A DNA stretch of 13,305 nucleotides, taken from JAFGED01 sp034430835. GTDB taxonomy: Bacteria > Chloroflexota > Anaerolineae > B4-G1. Made by a program: the position numbers and the translations under genes. The notes below the pieces were generated by a model that searched no databases, was not told where the DNA came from, and saw only the letters and a program-made list of their open reading frames with translations. Below, piece after piece: positions 7,616-13,305 of the stretch. Position 1 is the first letter of the stretch, and each line of letters opens with the position of its first letter. The stretch is taken from the NCBI GenBank assembly GCA_034430835.1, contig DAOUDX010000364.1, positions 1 to 13,305 of the forward strand. The letters run 5' to 3'.

Positions 7616-8397
7616 CGCAGCGGCAGCCTCCGCCCGGCGGCGGTGCGGCGGGCTATGCCGAAGTCGCGCAGTCCGTCCAATTGCTCCACATCGAACACCG
7701 GGCCATCCCGGCATACCAGGAACCCATCCAGCGCGCACTGCCCGCAGATGCCAAAGCCGCATTTCATGTACCGCTCCAGGCTCAGTTGGCCTGGGATGCC
7801 GCGCTCGCGACACAGCTTGTGGATGGCGACGAGCATTGGCTCGGGGCCGCAGGCATAGACCGCGAACCTGGGATGGTTGTCGGCGAATATCGAGATAGCC
7901 TGGGTGACGTAGCCTTGATGGCCGCGCGAGCCGTCGTCGGTGGTGAGGATCAGGTCTGTGCCCAGGTTTTCGAAATCTCCGATGCAGGCTAGCTCGTTCT
8001 CGCTGCGCGCGCCGAGGGCGACCGTGGCCGGGATGGAGCGCTCGACGGCGCGGGCAGCGAGGAAGCGCATCGGCCCCACGCCGCAGCCGCCGCCCAGCAG
8101 CAGCGCCGGCACGTCCTCACGCAGGGTGAATCCGCGCCCGTAGGGGCCGCGCCAACCCACCAGGTCGCCCATCTTGCGCTGGTGCAGCTTCATGGTGAAC
8201 GGCCCTGCGCTGGCGACGATCACCGTGAGCGGGGCGGGGTGGGCGATAGACATCGGCTTCTCGTCCAGCCCGGGCTGCCAGAGCATGATGAACTGCCCCG
8301 GCTCGGCGTCCGGTGCCTCCGCATCCAGTACAAAGGTGCGGATGGTGTGGGTATCCTCGCGGATCTCGCGGATGGCGACGGTTTGCGGTATGTTCAC
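7612..8397 (-). CDS. pyrK: Dihydroorotate dehydrogenase B, electron-transfer subunit
   Basis: A 261-residue ferredoxin-reductase-type flavoprotein. It has an N-terminal FAD-binding barrel with KPMSIA (47-52, in place of RPxSI), a nucleotide-binding half with GGGCGVGPM (102-110) and CGPEPML (183-189), and a C-terminal [2Fe-2S] cluster formed by Cys213, Cys218, Cys221 and Cys229 (KCGFGICGQC then LVC). With PyrD it passes electrons from dihydroorotate to NAD+. The start is GTG 8397, because AAGGAG lies about 7-8 nt upstream and the preceding in-frame sequence lacks similarity. There are 20 nt between the pyrD stop and this start; its stop overlaps the next gene. Confidence 0.93.
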   Translation of the reverse strand: MNIPQTVAIREIREDTHTIRTFVLDAEAPDAEPGQFIMLWQPGLDEKPMSIAHPAPLTVIVASAGPFTMKLHQRKMGDLVGWRGPYGRGFTLREDVPALLLGGGCGVGPMRFLAARAVERSIPATVALGARSENELACIGDFENLGTDLILTTDDGSRGHQGYVTQAISIFADNHPRFAVYACGPEPMLVAIHKLCRERGIPGQLSLERYMKCGFGICGQCALDGFLVCRDGPVFDVEQLDGLRDFGIARRTAAGRRLPLR

Positions 8398-8417
8398 CCG
8401 TTGGCTCCTTGGACGCC

Positions 8418-9365
8418 CTAGAAGAACGCGAGAGCCTTGCCCCGGATCTCGTCCAGGTTGCTGATGCTGTGCCGCTGCATATAGTCCTCTACTTCGCCAC
8501 ACACTTCCTGAAACACCTTGATGCCCCGGCCGGCGACGGCCGACCCGATCCCCACGGCGGCTGCGCCGACCAGGATCATCTCGACGACGTCCCGCCCGCT
8601 CGCCACACCGCCCACGGCCAGTACCGGCACGTCTACGGCCCGGCAGATGTCGCGCACGCAGCGCACGGTGATGGGGCGGATGGCCGGGCCGCTGACGCCG
8701 CCGGTGCCGTGCGCCAGCACCGGGCGGCAGGTCTCGACGTCGAGGATGATGCCCGGCCCCACGGTGTTGATGGCGGTGATACCGTCGGCGCCCGCTTCAG
8801 CCACGGCCCTGGCGATCTCCACCAGATCGGTCACGTTGGGGGAGAGCTTGACCAGCACAGGAAGGTCGGTGTTCAGCTTCACGCGGCGGGTGACCTGGGC
8901 AGCAACATACTGGTCGCCGGCGAACATCTGCAAGTATTCCGCGTCCACGTTGGGGCAGGAGATGTTGACCTCGATCAGGTCAGGTTCGGCCTCGGAGATG
9001 AAGCGGGCGACGGTGCCAAAGTCGTAGATGGTGTCGGCAAAGATGCTGGCGATGATGGGAACACCCAGTGGAGCCAGGTGCTCCTTTGCGGCCCGGATCT
9101 CCTCCACCATCACCTCGACGCCCGGATTGGACAGCCCTACGGCGTTGATCAGCCCAGGCCCCCAGTTCAGCACGACCGGATTGTGGTGGCCCGGTCGCGG
9201 CCTGAGTCCGCACGATTTTGTCGTCACGGCGCCCGCCCCAGAATGCGCCACGCGCACCATCACCTCGTGGCTCAATCCTAGAATGCCCGAAGCGAGGACG
9301 GTTGGGTTGGGCAGCCGGACGCCACACAGCGTGGTAGAGAGATCGGGCGTGCTAGCTGATTTCAT
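8418..9365 (-). CDS. pyrD: Dihydroorotate dehydrogenase B, catalytic subunit (class 1B)
   Basis: A 315-residue FMN TIM-barrel enzyme that oxidises dihydroorotate to orotate. Motifs seen are TTKSCGL with Lys50, LINAVGLSNPG (72-82), VNISCPNV with the catalytic-base Cys137, VKLSPNV, and the FMN phosphate region around LAVGGVASGRDV and GAAAVGIGSA. A cysteine rather than serine base and the adjacent pyrK place it in class 1B, the soluble NAD+-linked form. ATG 9365 overlaps the preceding methyltransferase gene by 14 nt, which suggests coupled translation. The homologous region starts right after this ATG. Confidence 0.95.
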   Translation of the reverse strand: MKSASTPDLSTTLCGVRLPNPTVLASGILGLSHEVMVRVAHSGAGAVTTKSCGLRPRPGHHNPVVLNWGPGLINAVGLSNPGVEVMVEEIRAAKEHLAPLGVPIIASIFADTIYDFGTVARFISEAEPDLIEVNISCPNVDAEYLQMFAGDQYVAAQVTRRVKLNTDLPVLVKLSPNVTDLVEIARAVAEAGADGITAINTVGPGIILDVETCRPVLAHGTGGVSGPAIRPITVRCVRDICRAVDVPVLAVGGVASGRDVVEMILVGAAAVGIGSAVAGRGIKVFQEVCGEVEDYMQRHSISNLDEIRGKALAFF

Positions 9366-10005
9366 AGGTGGTCCACCAGAAACACTTGCCGACGTGAACC
9401 TCCAGATCGGTCATCCGCTGCGCGAAGATGCGGCGCAGTTGGTCGGCGCTGTAGTAGTTCTTCAGAATCTCGTGCTGTGACCCGTTAGACAGAGTGCGCA
9501 GTTTGAAGGTGTCTTCAGTATCTGGCTTTCGCAGGAGTTCTCCGCCAATCCCCGGCACGTAGACATTGTCGGCCATGAATACGACGCTGCCTGTACCAAG
9601 CCTTGCGTGCAGGCCGTCCAGGAACTCATCCATGCGTCCTTTCGGAACGTGCGAGAGCCAAAAGCTGGCCAGGCCTGCGTCGAACGATCCCAGTATCGCT
9701 GCCAAGTCGTATCCGTCCGCCAGGCGGAACTCGACCCTCTCGGCTGGCAGTCCCTTCTCGGCGGCGACGGCGAGCATCTCCGGCGATGCATCCGTGGCGA
9801 CGACGTGGCGCGCGACTTGCGCGGCGGCCTCGGTCCAATAGCCGGTGCCGCAGGCGATCTCGAGAACGGAGCGGCCCTGAAGCGCTTCTTTCAAGGCGTC
9901 AGCAAGCTCGACCTGCTCTCTTTGACGGGTCAGGTCGTCTCGGCGATAGACCTGCTCGTATTCGCGGGCACAGTGGCTGTAGTACTTGTTCAGTGCTTCT
10001 GTCAC
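9352..10005 (-). CDS. Class I SAM-dependent methyltransferase inside the pyr operon
   Basis: A 217-residue Rossmann methyltransferase with motif I VLEIACGTGYWT (47-58), acidic ATDAS (70-74), a motif IV region LASFWLSHVP and a post-domain ADNVYVPGIGGE segment. The substrate is unknown; small-molecule methyltransferases look like this. The preferred start is GTG 10005, because it overlaps the pyrE stop in GTGA and family N-termini of the type VTEALNKYYSHCAREYE begin there. An in-frame ATG at 10038 would overlap pyrE by 37 nt. No strong ribosome site is seen for either start. It overlaps genes on both sides, so it is embedded in the operon rather than a loose insertion. Base composition does not stand out. 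Confidence 0.85.
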   Translation of the reverse strand: MTEALNKYYSHCAREYEQVYRRDDLTRQREQVELADALKEALQGRSVLEIACGTGYWTEAAAQVARHVVATDASPEMLAVAAEKGLPAERVEFRLADGYDLAAILGSFDAGLASFWLSHVPKGRMDEFLDGLHARLGTGSVVFMADNVYVPGIGGELLRKPDTEDTFKLRTLSNGSQHEILKNYYSADQLRRIFAQRMTDLEVHVGKCFWWTTYEIS

Positions 10006-10586
10006 GTGCTGTGCAGATAGTCTATGACCTCGGTGCATTGCTCAGCGGTGATGCACCCGGATGCTTCCAGCGCCTCCAGGATGTCGGGGAGCCGCAGGAC
10101 GGCGTGCAACCGATAGCCGCGCTCGGCCAGGTCTTCCGCGCCGCCTTGCTCCCTGTCGATCAACACCAGCACATCTCGCACGACCAGCCCGGCCTCTTCC
10201 AGCGGCTTGATGGCCTCGATTTTGCTCGTCCCCCGGGTGATCAGGTCGTCCACGACCAGCACCGTCTCCCCTGGCTCGAACTCTCCTTCGATGGCGCGGC
10301 GGGTACCATAGTCTTTGGTTTCCTTGCGGGGGTAGATCATCGGACGATCCATCTCCAGCGCGAGTGCTGTGCCGATGGGCAGCCCGGCGTAGGGAATGCC
10401 GGCGATGCGGTCGAAAGTGAGAGCGCGGGCGAGATCGCTCATCGCGCGCGCCGCCTCCCGCAGCAGCGACGGGTAGCTTACCAGCAGCCGCAGGTCGATG
10501 TAGATGGGCGAGGTGAGGCCGGACTTTAACGTGAATGTACCGAGCTTGACGCAGTCGGCGTCGAAAAGCTGCTTGGCTATGTTCAT
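10002..10586 (-). CDS. pyrE: Orotate phosphoribosyltransferase
   Basis: A 194-residue type I phosphoribosyltransferase that joins orotate and PRPP to give OMP. The PRPP loop VLVVDDLITRGTS is at residues 109-121, preceded by the flexible catalytic loop KETKDYGTRRAIEG (88-101). FTLKSGLTSPIYIDLR (18-33) is the orotate-side N-terminal motif. ATG 10586 overlaps the pyrF stop in ATGA. The stop overlaps the methyltransferase start. Length and motifs are complete. Confidence 0.95.
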   Translation of the reverse strand: MNIAKQLFDADCVKLGTFTLKSGLTSPIYIDLRLLVSYPSLLREAARAMSDLARALTFDRIAGIPYAGLPIGTALALEMDRPMIYPRKETKDYGTRRAIEGEFEPGETVLVVDDLITRGTSKIEAIKPLEEAGLVVRDVLVLIDREQGGAEDLAERGYRLHAVLRLPDILEALEASGCITAEQCTEVIDYLHST

Positions 10587-11407
10587 CTTGCACCCTCCCG
10601 GACTTGATTGATGCGGTCGCGCAACTCGATCGCAGCAGCGCGGGCAGCCTCGGCAAAGTCTGGGCCCGACGAAGCATAGATGATACCGCGCGAGGAGTTG
10701 ATGACAGGACCGAGTCCGTTCGCCGTCGGGCCGTGGGCGACTGCGGCCTCCAGGCTTCCGCCCTGCGCGCCGATGCCGGGGATGAGGAACGGCAGGTCGG
10801 CAGCGACTTTTCTCAGGCGGGCCAGCTCCTCGGGGTACGTGGCACCTACGACCAGTCCGCAGGCGCCTGGCAGCTCTGCGTTCCATTGCGCAGCCAGTTG
10901 CGCGACTTCCTCGTACAGCGGGTGGCCCTTGACGACGTGATCCTGCAGGTCCGGTGCGGAGGGGTTGGAGGTGCGGGCCAGGAGAAAGATGCCCCGTTCT
11001 TTGTATTCGAGAAACGGCTGTACCCCGTCTCGCCCCAGGTAGGGATTGACGGTGACGGCGTCCGCGCCGAATGCTTCAAAGGCGGTGCGGGCGTACGCCT
11101 TGGCTGTGCTGCCGATGTCGTTGAACTTGGCGTCGAGGATGACGGGAATGCCATCGGGAATGCTGACGATCAGCTCTCGGAGTGCGCCCAGGCCCTGCAC
11201 GCCTTCAGCCAGCCAGAAGGCCAGGTTGGGCTTGTAGGCGCTGGCGACGTCGGCGGTCGCCTCGACGATGGCTTGGCTGAAAGCGAGGAAGGGGCTTTCG
11301 GCCTTGCGCACGGCGTCGGGCAACCACTCCATCACCGGATCGAGTCCCACGCAAATCCAGGAGTTGTTGGCCCTTTGTGCTTTGGATAGCTTGTCTGCGA
11401 CGGTCAT
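10583..11407 (-). CDS. pyrF: Orotidine 5'-phosphate decarboxylase, type 2
   Basis: A 274-residue enzyme that converts OMP to UMP, the last step. Type 2 features are ANNSWICVGLDP (13-24), AYKPNLAFW with Lys59, the catalytic DxKxxD as DAKFNDIGST (Asp92, Lys94, Asp97), and IPGIGAQGG. The catalytic charges are all kept, but the residues between them (FN) differ from the RG common in type 2 and recall the type 1 form. ATG 11407 was chosen because type 2 proteins begin close to this point; ATG 11425 would add six residues and overlap pyrB by 14 nt. It is separated from pyrB by 4 nt. Confidence 0.93.
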   Translation of the reverse strand: MTVADKLSKAQRANNSWICVGLDPVMEWLPDAVRKAESPFLAFSQAIVEATADVASAYKPNLAFWLAEGVQGLGALRELIVSIPDGIPVILDAKFNDIGSTAKAYARTAFEAFGADAVTVNPYLGRDGVQPFLEYKERGIFLLARTSNPSAPDLQDHVVKGHPLYEEVAQLAAQWNAELPGACGLVVGATYPEELARLRKVAADLPFLIPGIGAQGGSLEAAVAHGPTANGLGPVINSSRGIIYASSGPDFAEAARAAAIELRDRINQVREGAR

Positions 11408-11411
11408 TCTC

Positions 11412-12347
11412 TTACTCAACTGCATCTAGTACCAGTGCCAAGAGCGCCATCCGCGCATAGACGCCATTATCGGCCTGGCGGAAGTAGGCCGCGCCCGGCA
11501 GTTTGTCCACGTCGATCGCGATCTCGTTCACGCGGGGAAGGGGGTGCATGATCGTCATGTCTGGATTAGTCCGCTCGACCAGCTTGTGGTCGATGACATA
11601 GATTCCCTTCACTTGTTCATAGTCGGCTGGGTCTTTGAAGCGCTCGCGCTGGATGCGCGTGACGTAGAGTACGTCGCACGCTTTCATCGCTGTTTCCAGG
11701 TCTTGAGTTTCATTGACCGTGATCTTGCGTTTTACGCTCGAAGTGATAGCGTCCGCCATCTTTAGCGTCAGGGGGGACACGAGGGTCAGCGTGACGTCCC
11801 AGTGTTTGAGGGCTTGGGCAAGCGAGTGGACCGTGCGCCCGTACTTGAGATCCCCGACCAGGGCGACGTGTAGTCCGTCGATCTGTCCTCGTTCTTTCTG
11901 GATGGTGTAGAGGTCGAGTAGGGCTTGAGTAGGATGCTCGTGTGACCCATCTCCGGCATTGATGATCGGCACCGTCGCCCCTTTGGCTGCGTCGTGTGCC
12001 GACATGATCTCTGGATGGCGCTGGACGACGACATCGGCGTAGCCGGATATGACCCGCGCGGCGTCGGCCAGAGTCTCGCCCTTGGCGGCGGAGCTGGTCT
12101 TGGCTGCGGAGGCAGCGGAGATCACGTCGCCCCCCAGCCGGTGCATTGCGCTCTCAAAGCTCATGCGCGTGCGCGTGCTGGGCTCGTAGAACAACGTCGC
12201 GAGGATGCGCCCGGCCAATGCGTCCAGTTTGGGTCGCTTCTTGCATTGCTCCTCGAACCGGGCCGCTTGCTCCAAGACTCTTTCGATGTCTGCTTTCTTC
12301 AGGTCTTCTATGGAGAGGATGTCTCGTCCTGCCAGTGGGTTAGGCAT
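11412..12347 (-). CDS. pyrB: Aspartate carbamoyltransferase catalytic subunit
   Basis: A 311-residue enzyme that condenses carbamoyl phosphate and aspartate, the committed step of UMP synthesis. Carbamoyl-phosphate residues are in FYEPSTRTRMSFE (53-65); the 80s loop has TSSAAKGETL with Lys89 kept; DGSHEHPTQALLDLYTI holds the active-site histidine region; HPLPRVNEIAIDVD and the C-terminal ARMALLALVL resemble the E. coli-like class. No regulatory subunit pyrI follows. An AAAGGAGGT ribosome site lies 4 nt before the ATG. It is the first gene of the operon, behind a promoter and an attenuator. Confidence 0.96.
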   Translation of the reverse strand: MPNPLAGRDILSIEDLKKADIERVLEQAARFEEQCKKRPKLDALAGRILATLFYEPSTRTRMSFESAMHRLGGDVISAASAAKTSSAAKGETLADAARVISGYADVVVQRHPEIMSAHDAAKGATVPIINAGDGSHEHPTQALLDLYTIQKERGQIDGLHVALVGDLKYGRTVHSLAQALKHWDVTLTLVSPLTLKMADAITSSVKRKITVNETQDLETAMKACDVLYVTRIQRERFKDPADYEQVKGIYVIDHKLVERTNPDMTIMHPLPRVNEIAIDVDKLPGAAYFRQADNGVYARMALLALVLDAVE

Positions 12348-12490
12348 TTGACCTCCTTTTGTCTATGGATATAAAAAGACCTTTGGACGGGTGTCCAAAG
12401 GTCGTGAAAAACACTCTGTAGTGGGAAAGCAGTGAGACTTTCCCTTGGGTGTCGAGCCACCAAAACGCCTCCCGGTCGGTCTCCAGACAT
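12308..12490 (-). CDS. Possible leaderless leader peptide of the pyr operon
   Basis: A 60-codon frame starts at an ATG that lies 0-2 nt from the predicted transcription start of the pyr promoter. It reads through both leader hairpins, the U run and the intrinsic terminator, and ends 40 nt inside pyrB in another frame. The product begins MSGDRPGGVLVARHP and has no recognised domain. Ribosomes translating it closely behind polymerase would prevent terminator formation, as known for the E. coli pyrBI leader peptide. There is no ribosome site; translation would have to be leaderless. The frame could also be open by chance at this GC content. Confidence 0.25.
   Translation of the reverse strand: MSGDRPGGVLVARHPRESLTAFPLQSVFHDLWTPVQRSFYIHRQKEVKCLTHWQDETSSP
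12371..12403 (-). terminator. Intrinsic terminator (attenuator) in the pyrB leader
   Basis: On the minus strand GACCTTTGGAC (12403-12393) pairs perfectly with GTCCAAAGGTC (12388-12378) across an ACCC loop, giving an 11-bp stem followed by TTTTTAT (12377-12371). It lies between a strong promoter and pyrB and ends 23 nt before the start codon, so it must be conditional. A UUUUU tract inside GTGTTTTTCAC (12414-12404) directly precedes it and could be a pause site. Confidence 0.88.
12423..12463 (-). promoter_or_regulatory. Tandem leader hairpins of the pyr attenuator
   Basis: Two hairpins stand directly back to back on the minus strand. H1 pairs TTGGTG (12463-12458) with CACCCAA (12451-12445) with one bulged C and a GCTCGA loop. 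H2 pairs GGGAAAG (12444-12438) with CTTTCCC (12429-12423) around an 8-nt loop. CCAAGGG (12448-12442), which spans the H1/H2 junction, can instead pair with CCTTTGG (12401-12395) of the terminator's 5' arm (7 pairs, one G-U). That alternative would act as an antiterminator. The pairing is visible; its use is inferred. Confidence 0.5.
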
Positions 12491-12498
12491 CGGGCGCG

Positions 12499-12527
12499 AG
12501 TATACTGCGATCGGCGTGAGTTGTCAA
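12499..12527 (-). promoter_or_regulatory. Sigma70 promoter of the pyr operon
   Basis: On the minus strand a perfect TTGACA (12527-12522), 17-nt spacer and TATACT (12504-12499, 5 of 6). Transcription should begin about 12493-12490. It is the only strong promoter seen upstream of pyrB. The divergent methyltransferase promoter is about 25 nt away on the other strand. Confidence 0.8.
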
Positions 12528-12547
12528 GTCGCGCCAGAACGCTCTTG

Positions 12548-12556
12548 TGTTATAAT
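12548..12556 (+). promoter_or_regulatory. Extended -10 promoter of the divergent methyltransferase gene
   Basis: TGTTATAAT is a perfect extended -10 (TGn then TATAAT at 12551-12556). No good -35 lies at 16-18 nt upstream, which is common for extended -10 promoters. The start would be near 12563, giving a leader of about 33 nt with the GGAGG ribosome site of the gene at 12596. Confidence 0.6.
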
Positions 12557-12595
12557 GCTCCCATCTCTTGGCGCGCGAGCTGACGGAGGCTGATA

Positions 12596-13285
12596 TTGCG
12601 TTTTAGCAGATGGGCCTTTGAGCTTCAGTATGTGTTGGGACAGACACCCTGGGATACCCAGGTGACCCCGCCAGAGGTCGTAGATCTCGTCGAGGGCGAG
12701 GGCCTGCCCGCTGGCCATGCGTTGGACTTGGGCTGCGGCACCGGCACCAATTGCATCTACTTGGCCCAGCACGGCTGGCAGGCGGTGGGAGTGGATTTCT
12801 CATCCGTAGCGATCTGGTGGGCTCGGTGGAAGGCCCGCCGGGCTGGCGTGGATTGCCGTCTCCACCAGGCGGACGCGACCGACCTGGCGTTCCTTGAGGG
12901 CCAATTCGACCTGGTGTTGGACATCGGCTGCCTGCACAGCGTGCCGTACGAGCGATGGGGGCGCTATGCAGCAGAGGTGATCCGGCTGACGAGGATAGGA
13001 GGGCTCTACATGCTCTACGCTTTTTCTCCTTGTCCTAGCCGGCCAGATCCCCGTGGCGTGGCATCGGGGGAGATTGCCGGCCTGTTCGCTTCTGCCTTTG
13101 TCGTGGAACGGCAGGAGGGTGGGGGGGACCCGACAGGCCCGTCGTCCGCCTGGTACTGGCTGCGCAGGGTTGAAAGTGTCTGTTCAAAATTTGGGAACGT
13201 GTTCTGTATTCCCCACTGGGGCTGCAAAAAGACATACTTTTGGTGCAACTCGCCCCACTTCGATGCTATGTATGGCGCTATTTAG
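12596..13285 (+). CDS. Class I SAM-dependent methyltransferase with an aberrant C-terminal tail
   Basis: A 229-residue protein. SAM motif I is ALDLGCGTGTN (42-52), followed by VGVDFSSVAI (64-73), the acidic QADATDL (91-97) and the motif IV region LDIGCLHSVP (108-117). The core ends at about residue 191 (SAWYWLRR), which is where I expect a protein of this type to stop. The last 38 residues are Cys- and aromatic-rich, are encoded by DNA of about 45% GC by hand count, and show no family character. A TGA lies one frame away at 13171-13173, so a small indel may have removed the native stop. The TTG start at 12596 has GGAGG 6 nt upstream. The substrate is unknown. It is divergent from the pyr operon. 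Confidence 0.8.
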   Translation: MRFSRWAFELQYVLGQTPWDTQVTPPEVVDLVEGEGLPAGHALDLGCGTGTNCIYLAQHGWQAVGVDFSSVAIWWARWKARRAGVDCRLHQADATDLAFLEGQFDLVLDIGCLHSVPYERWGRYAAEVIRLTRIGGLYMLYAFSPCPSRPDPRGVASGEIAGLFASAFVVERQEGGGDPTGPSSAWYWLRRVESVCSKFGNVFCIPHWGCKKTYFWCNSPHFDAMYGAI

Positions 13286-13305
13286 GGCTGACGCCCCACC
13301 AACAA

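Noticed and set aside
8313..9281. A 322-codon plus-strand frame opposite pyrD and pyrK.
   Set aside because: It lacks any recognisable motif and runs antisense to two well-supported genes and across their junction.
12467..12480. CCGGGAGG in the pyr leader matches the CNGNGAGG core of the PyrR RNA-binding loop.
   Set aside because: The flanking bases (CGA before, GGC-side after) cannot form the required stem, the UUUAA-type elements are absent and no pyrR gene is in the window. An 8-nt degenerate match is weak.
12521..12526. TTGTCA as a -35 box for the plus-strand TATAAT at 12551.
   Set aside because: The spacing is 24 nt, too long for a sigma70 promoter; the extended -10 explains the site better.
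1..13305. CRISPR arrays, tRNA or rRNA genes, and complete insertion sequences.
   Set aside because: No regularly spaced repeats, cloverleaf-type sequences, rRNA segments or transposase-like proteins were seen.

Overview
The window is an ordinary-looking piece of chromosome from a GC-rich bacterium (coding regions are mostly above 60% GC). It holds a nearly complete set of pyrimidine biosynthesis genes plus a short cluster on the other strand. The gene content is best compatible with Chloroflexota (Anaerolineae-like): an archaeal/actinobacterial-style UbiA phosphoribosyltransferase, tlyA, a GAF histidine kinase, and the order pyrB-pyrF-pyrE-(methyltransferase)-pyrD-pyrK-fau-hicB-hicA-pyrC. This is inference from gene types only; no rRNA or other direct taxonomic marker is present.

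Layout. Positions 1-143 hold no supportable gene. A membrane UbiA-family prenyltransferase runs leftward (144-1034). It is divergent from a rightward cluster: tlyA (1183-1977), a soluble GAF sensor histidine kinase (1970-3229), a double-zinc-ribbon protein (3248-4066) and an MFS transporter (4089-5276). The 147-nt gap between the divergent genes carries one plausible sigma70 promoter for each; the tlyA promoter would give an almost leaderless mRNA. The MFS gene meets pyrC tail to tail with only 21 nt between stop codons.

The rest, 5298-12347, is a leftward operon read from pyrB to pyrC. It encodes aspartate carbamoyltransferase (PyrB), OMP decarboxylase (PyrF), orotate phosphoribosyltransferase (PyrE), an unassigned SAM methyltransferase, dihydroorotate dehydrogenase B (PyrD plus the electron-transfer subunit PyrK), 5-formyltetrahydrofolate cyclo-ligase, a HicB/HicA toxin-antitoxin pair, and dihydroorotase (PyrC). 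Together these give every step from carbamoyl phosphate to UMP. Carbamoyl phosphate synthetase, pyrI and pyrR are not in the window. Most junctions overlap or nearly touch, which suggests translational coupling.

Control. Upstream of pyrB is a textbook promoter (TTGACA-17 nt-TATACT). It is followed by a leader of about 145 nt with two back-to-back hairpins and then a perfect 11-bp intrinsic terminator with a U run, ending 23 nt before the pyrB start. This is a transcription attenuator. An open frame begins at an ATG within a nucleotide or two of the predicted transcription start and runs through the terminator, which recalls the enterobacterial pyrBI leader-peptide mechanism. A second promoter (TTGACA-17 nt-TACGAT) overlaps the end of the cyclo-ligase gene and would drive hicBA and, because the hicA-pyrC gap is only 2 nt, also pyrC.

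The right end (12596-13285) is a divergent SAM methyltransferase with a strong extended -10 promoter. Its last ~38 residues look like read-through into AT-richer non-native sequence.

The two things most worth a second look are the pyr leader/attenuator with its possible leaderless leader peptide, and the toxin-antitoxin module wired with its own promoter directly in front of pyrC.
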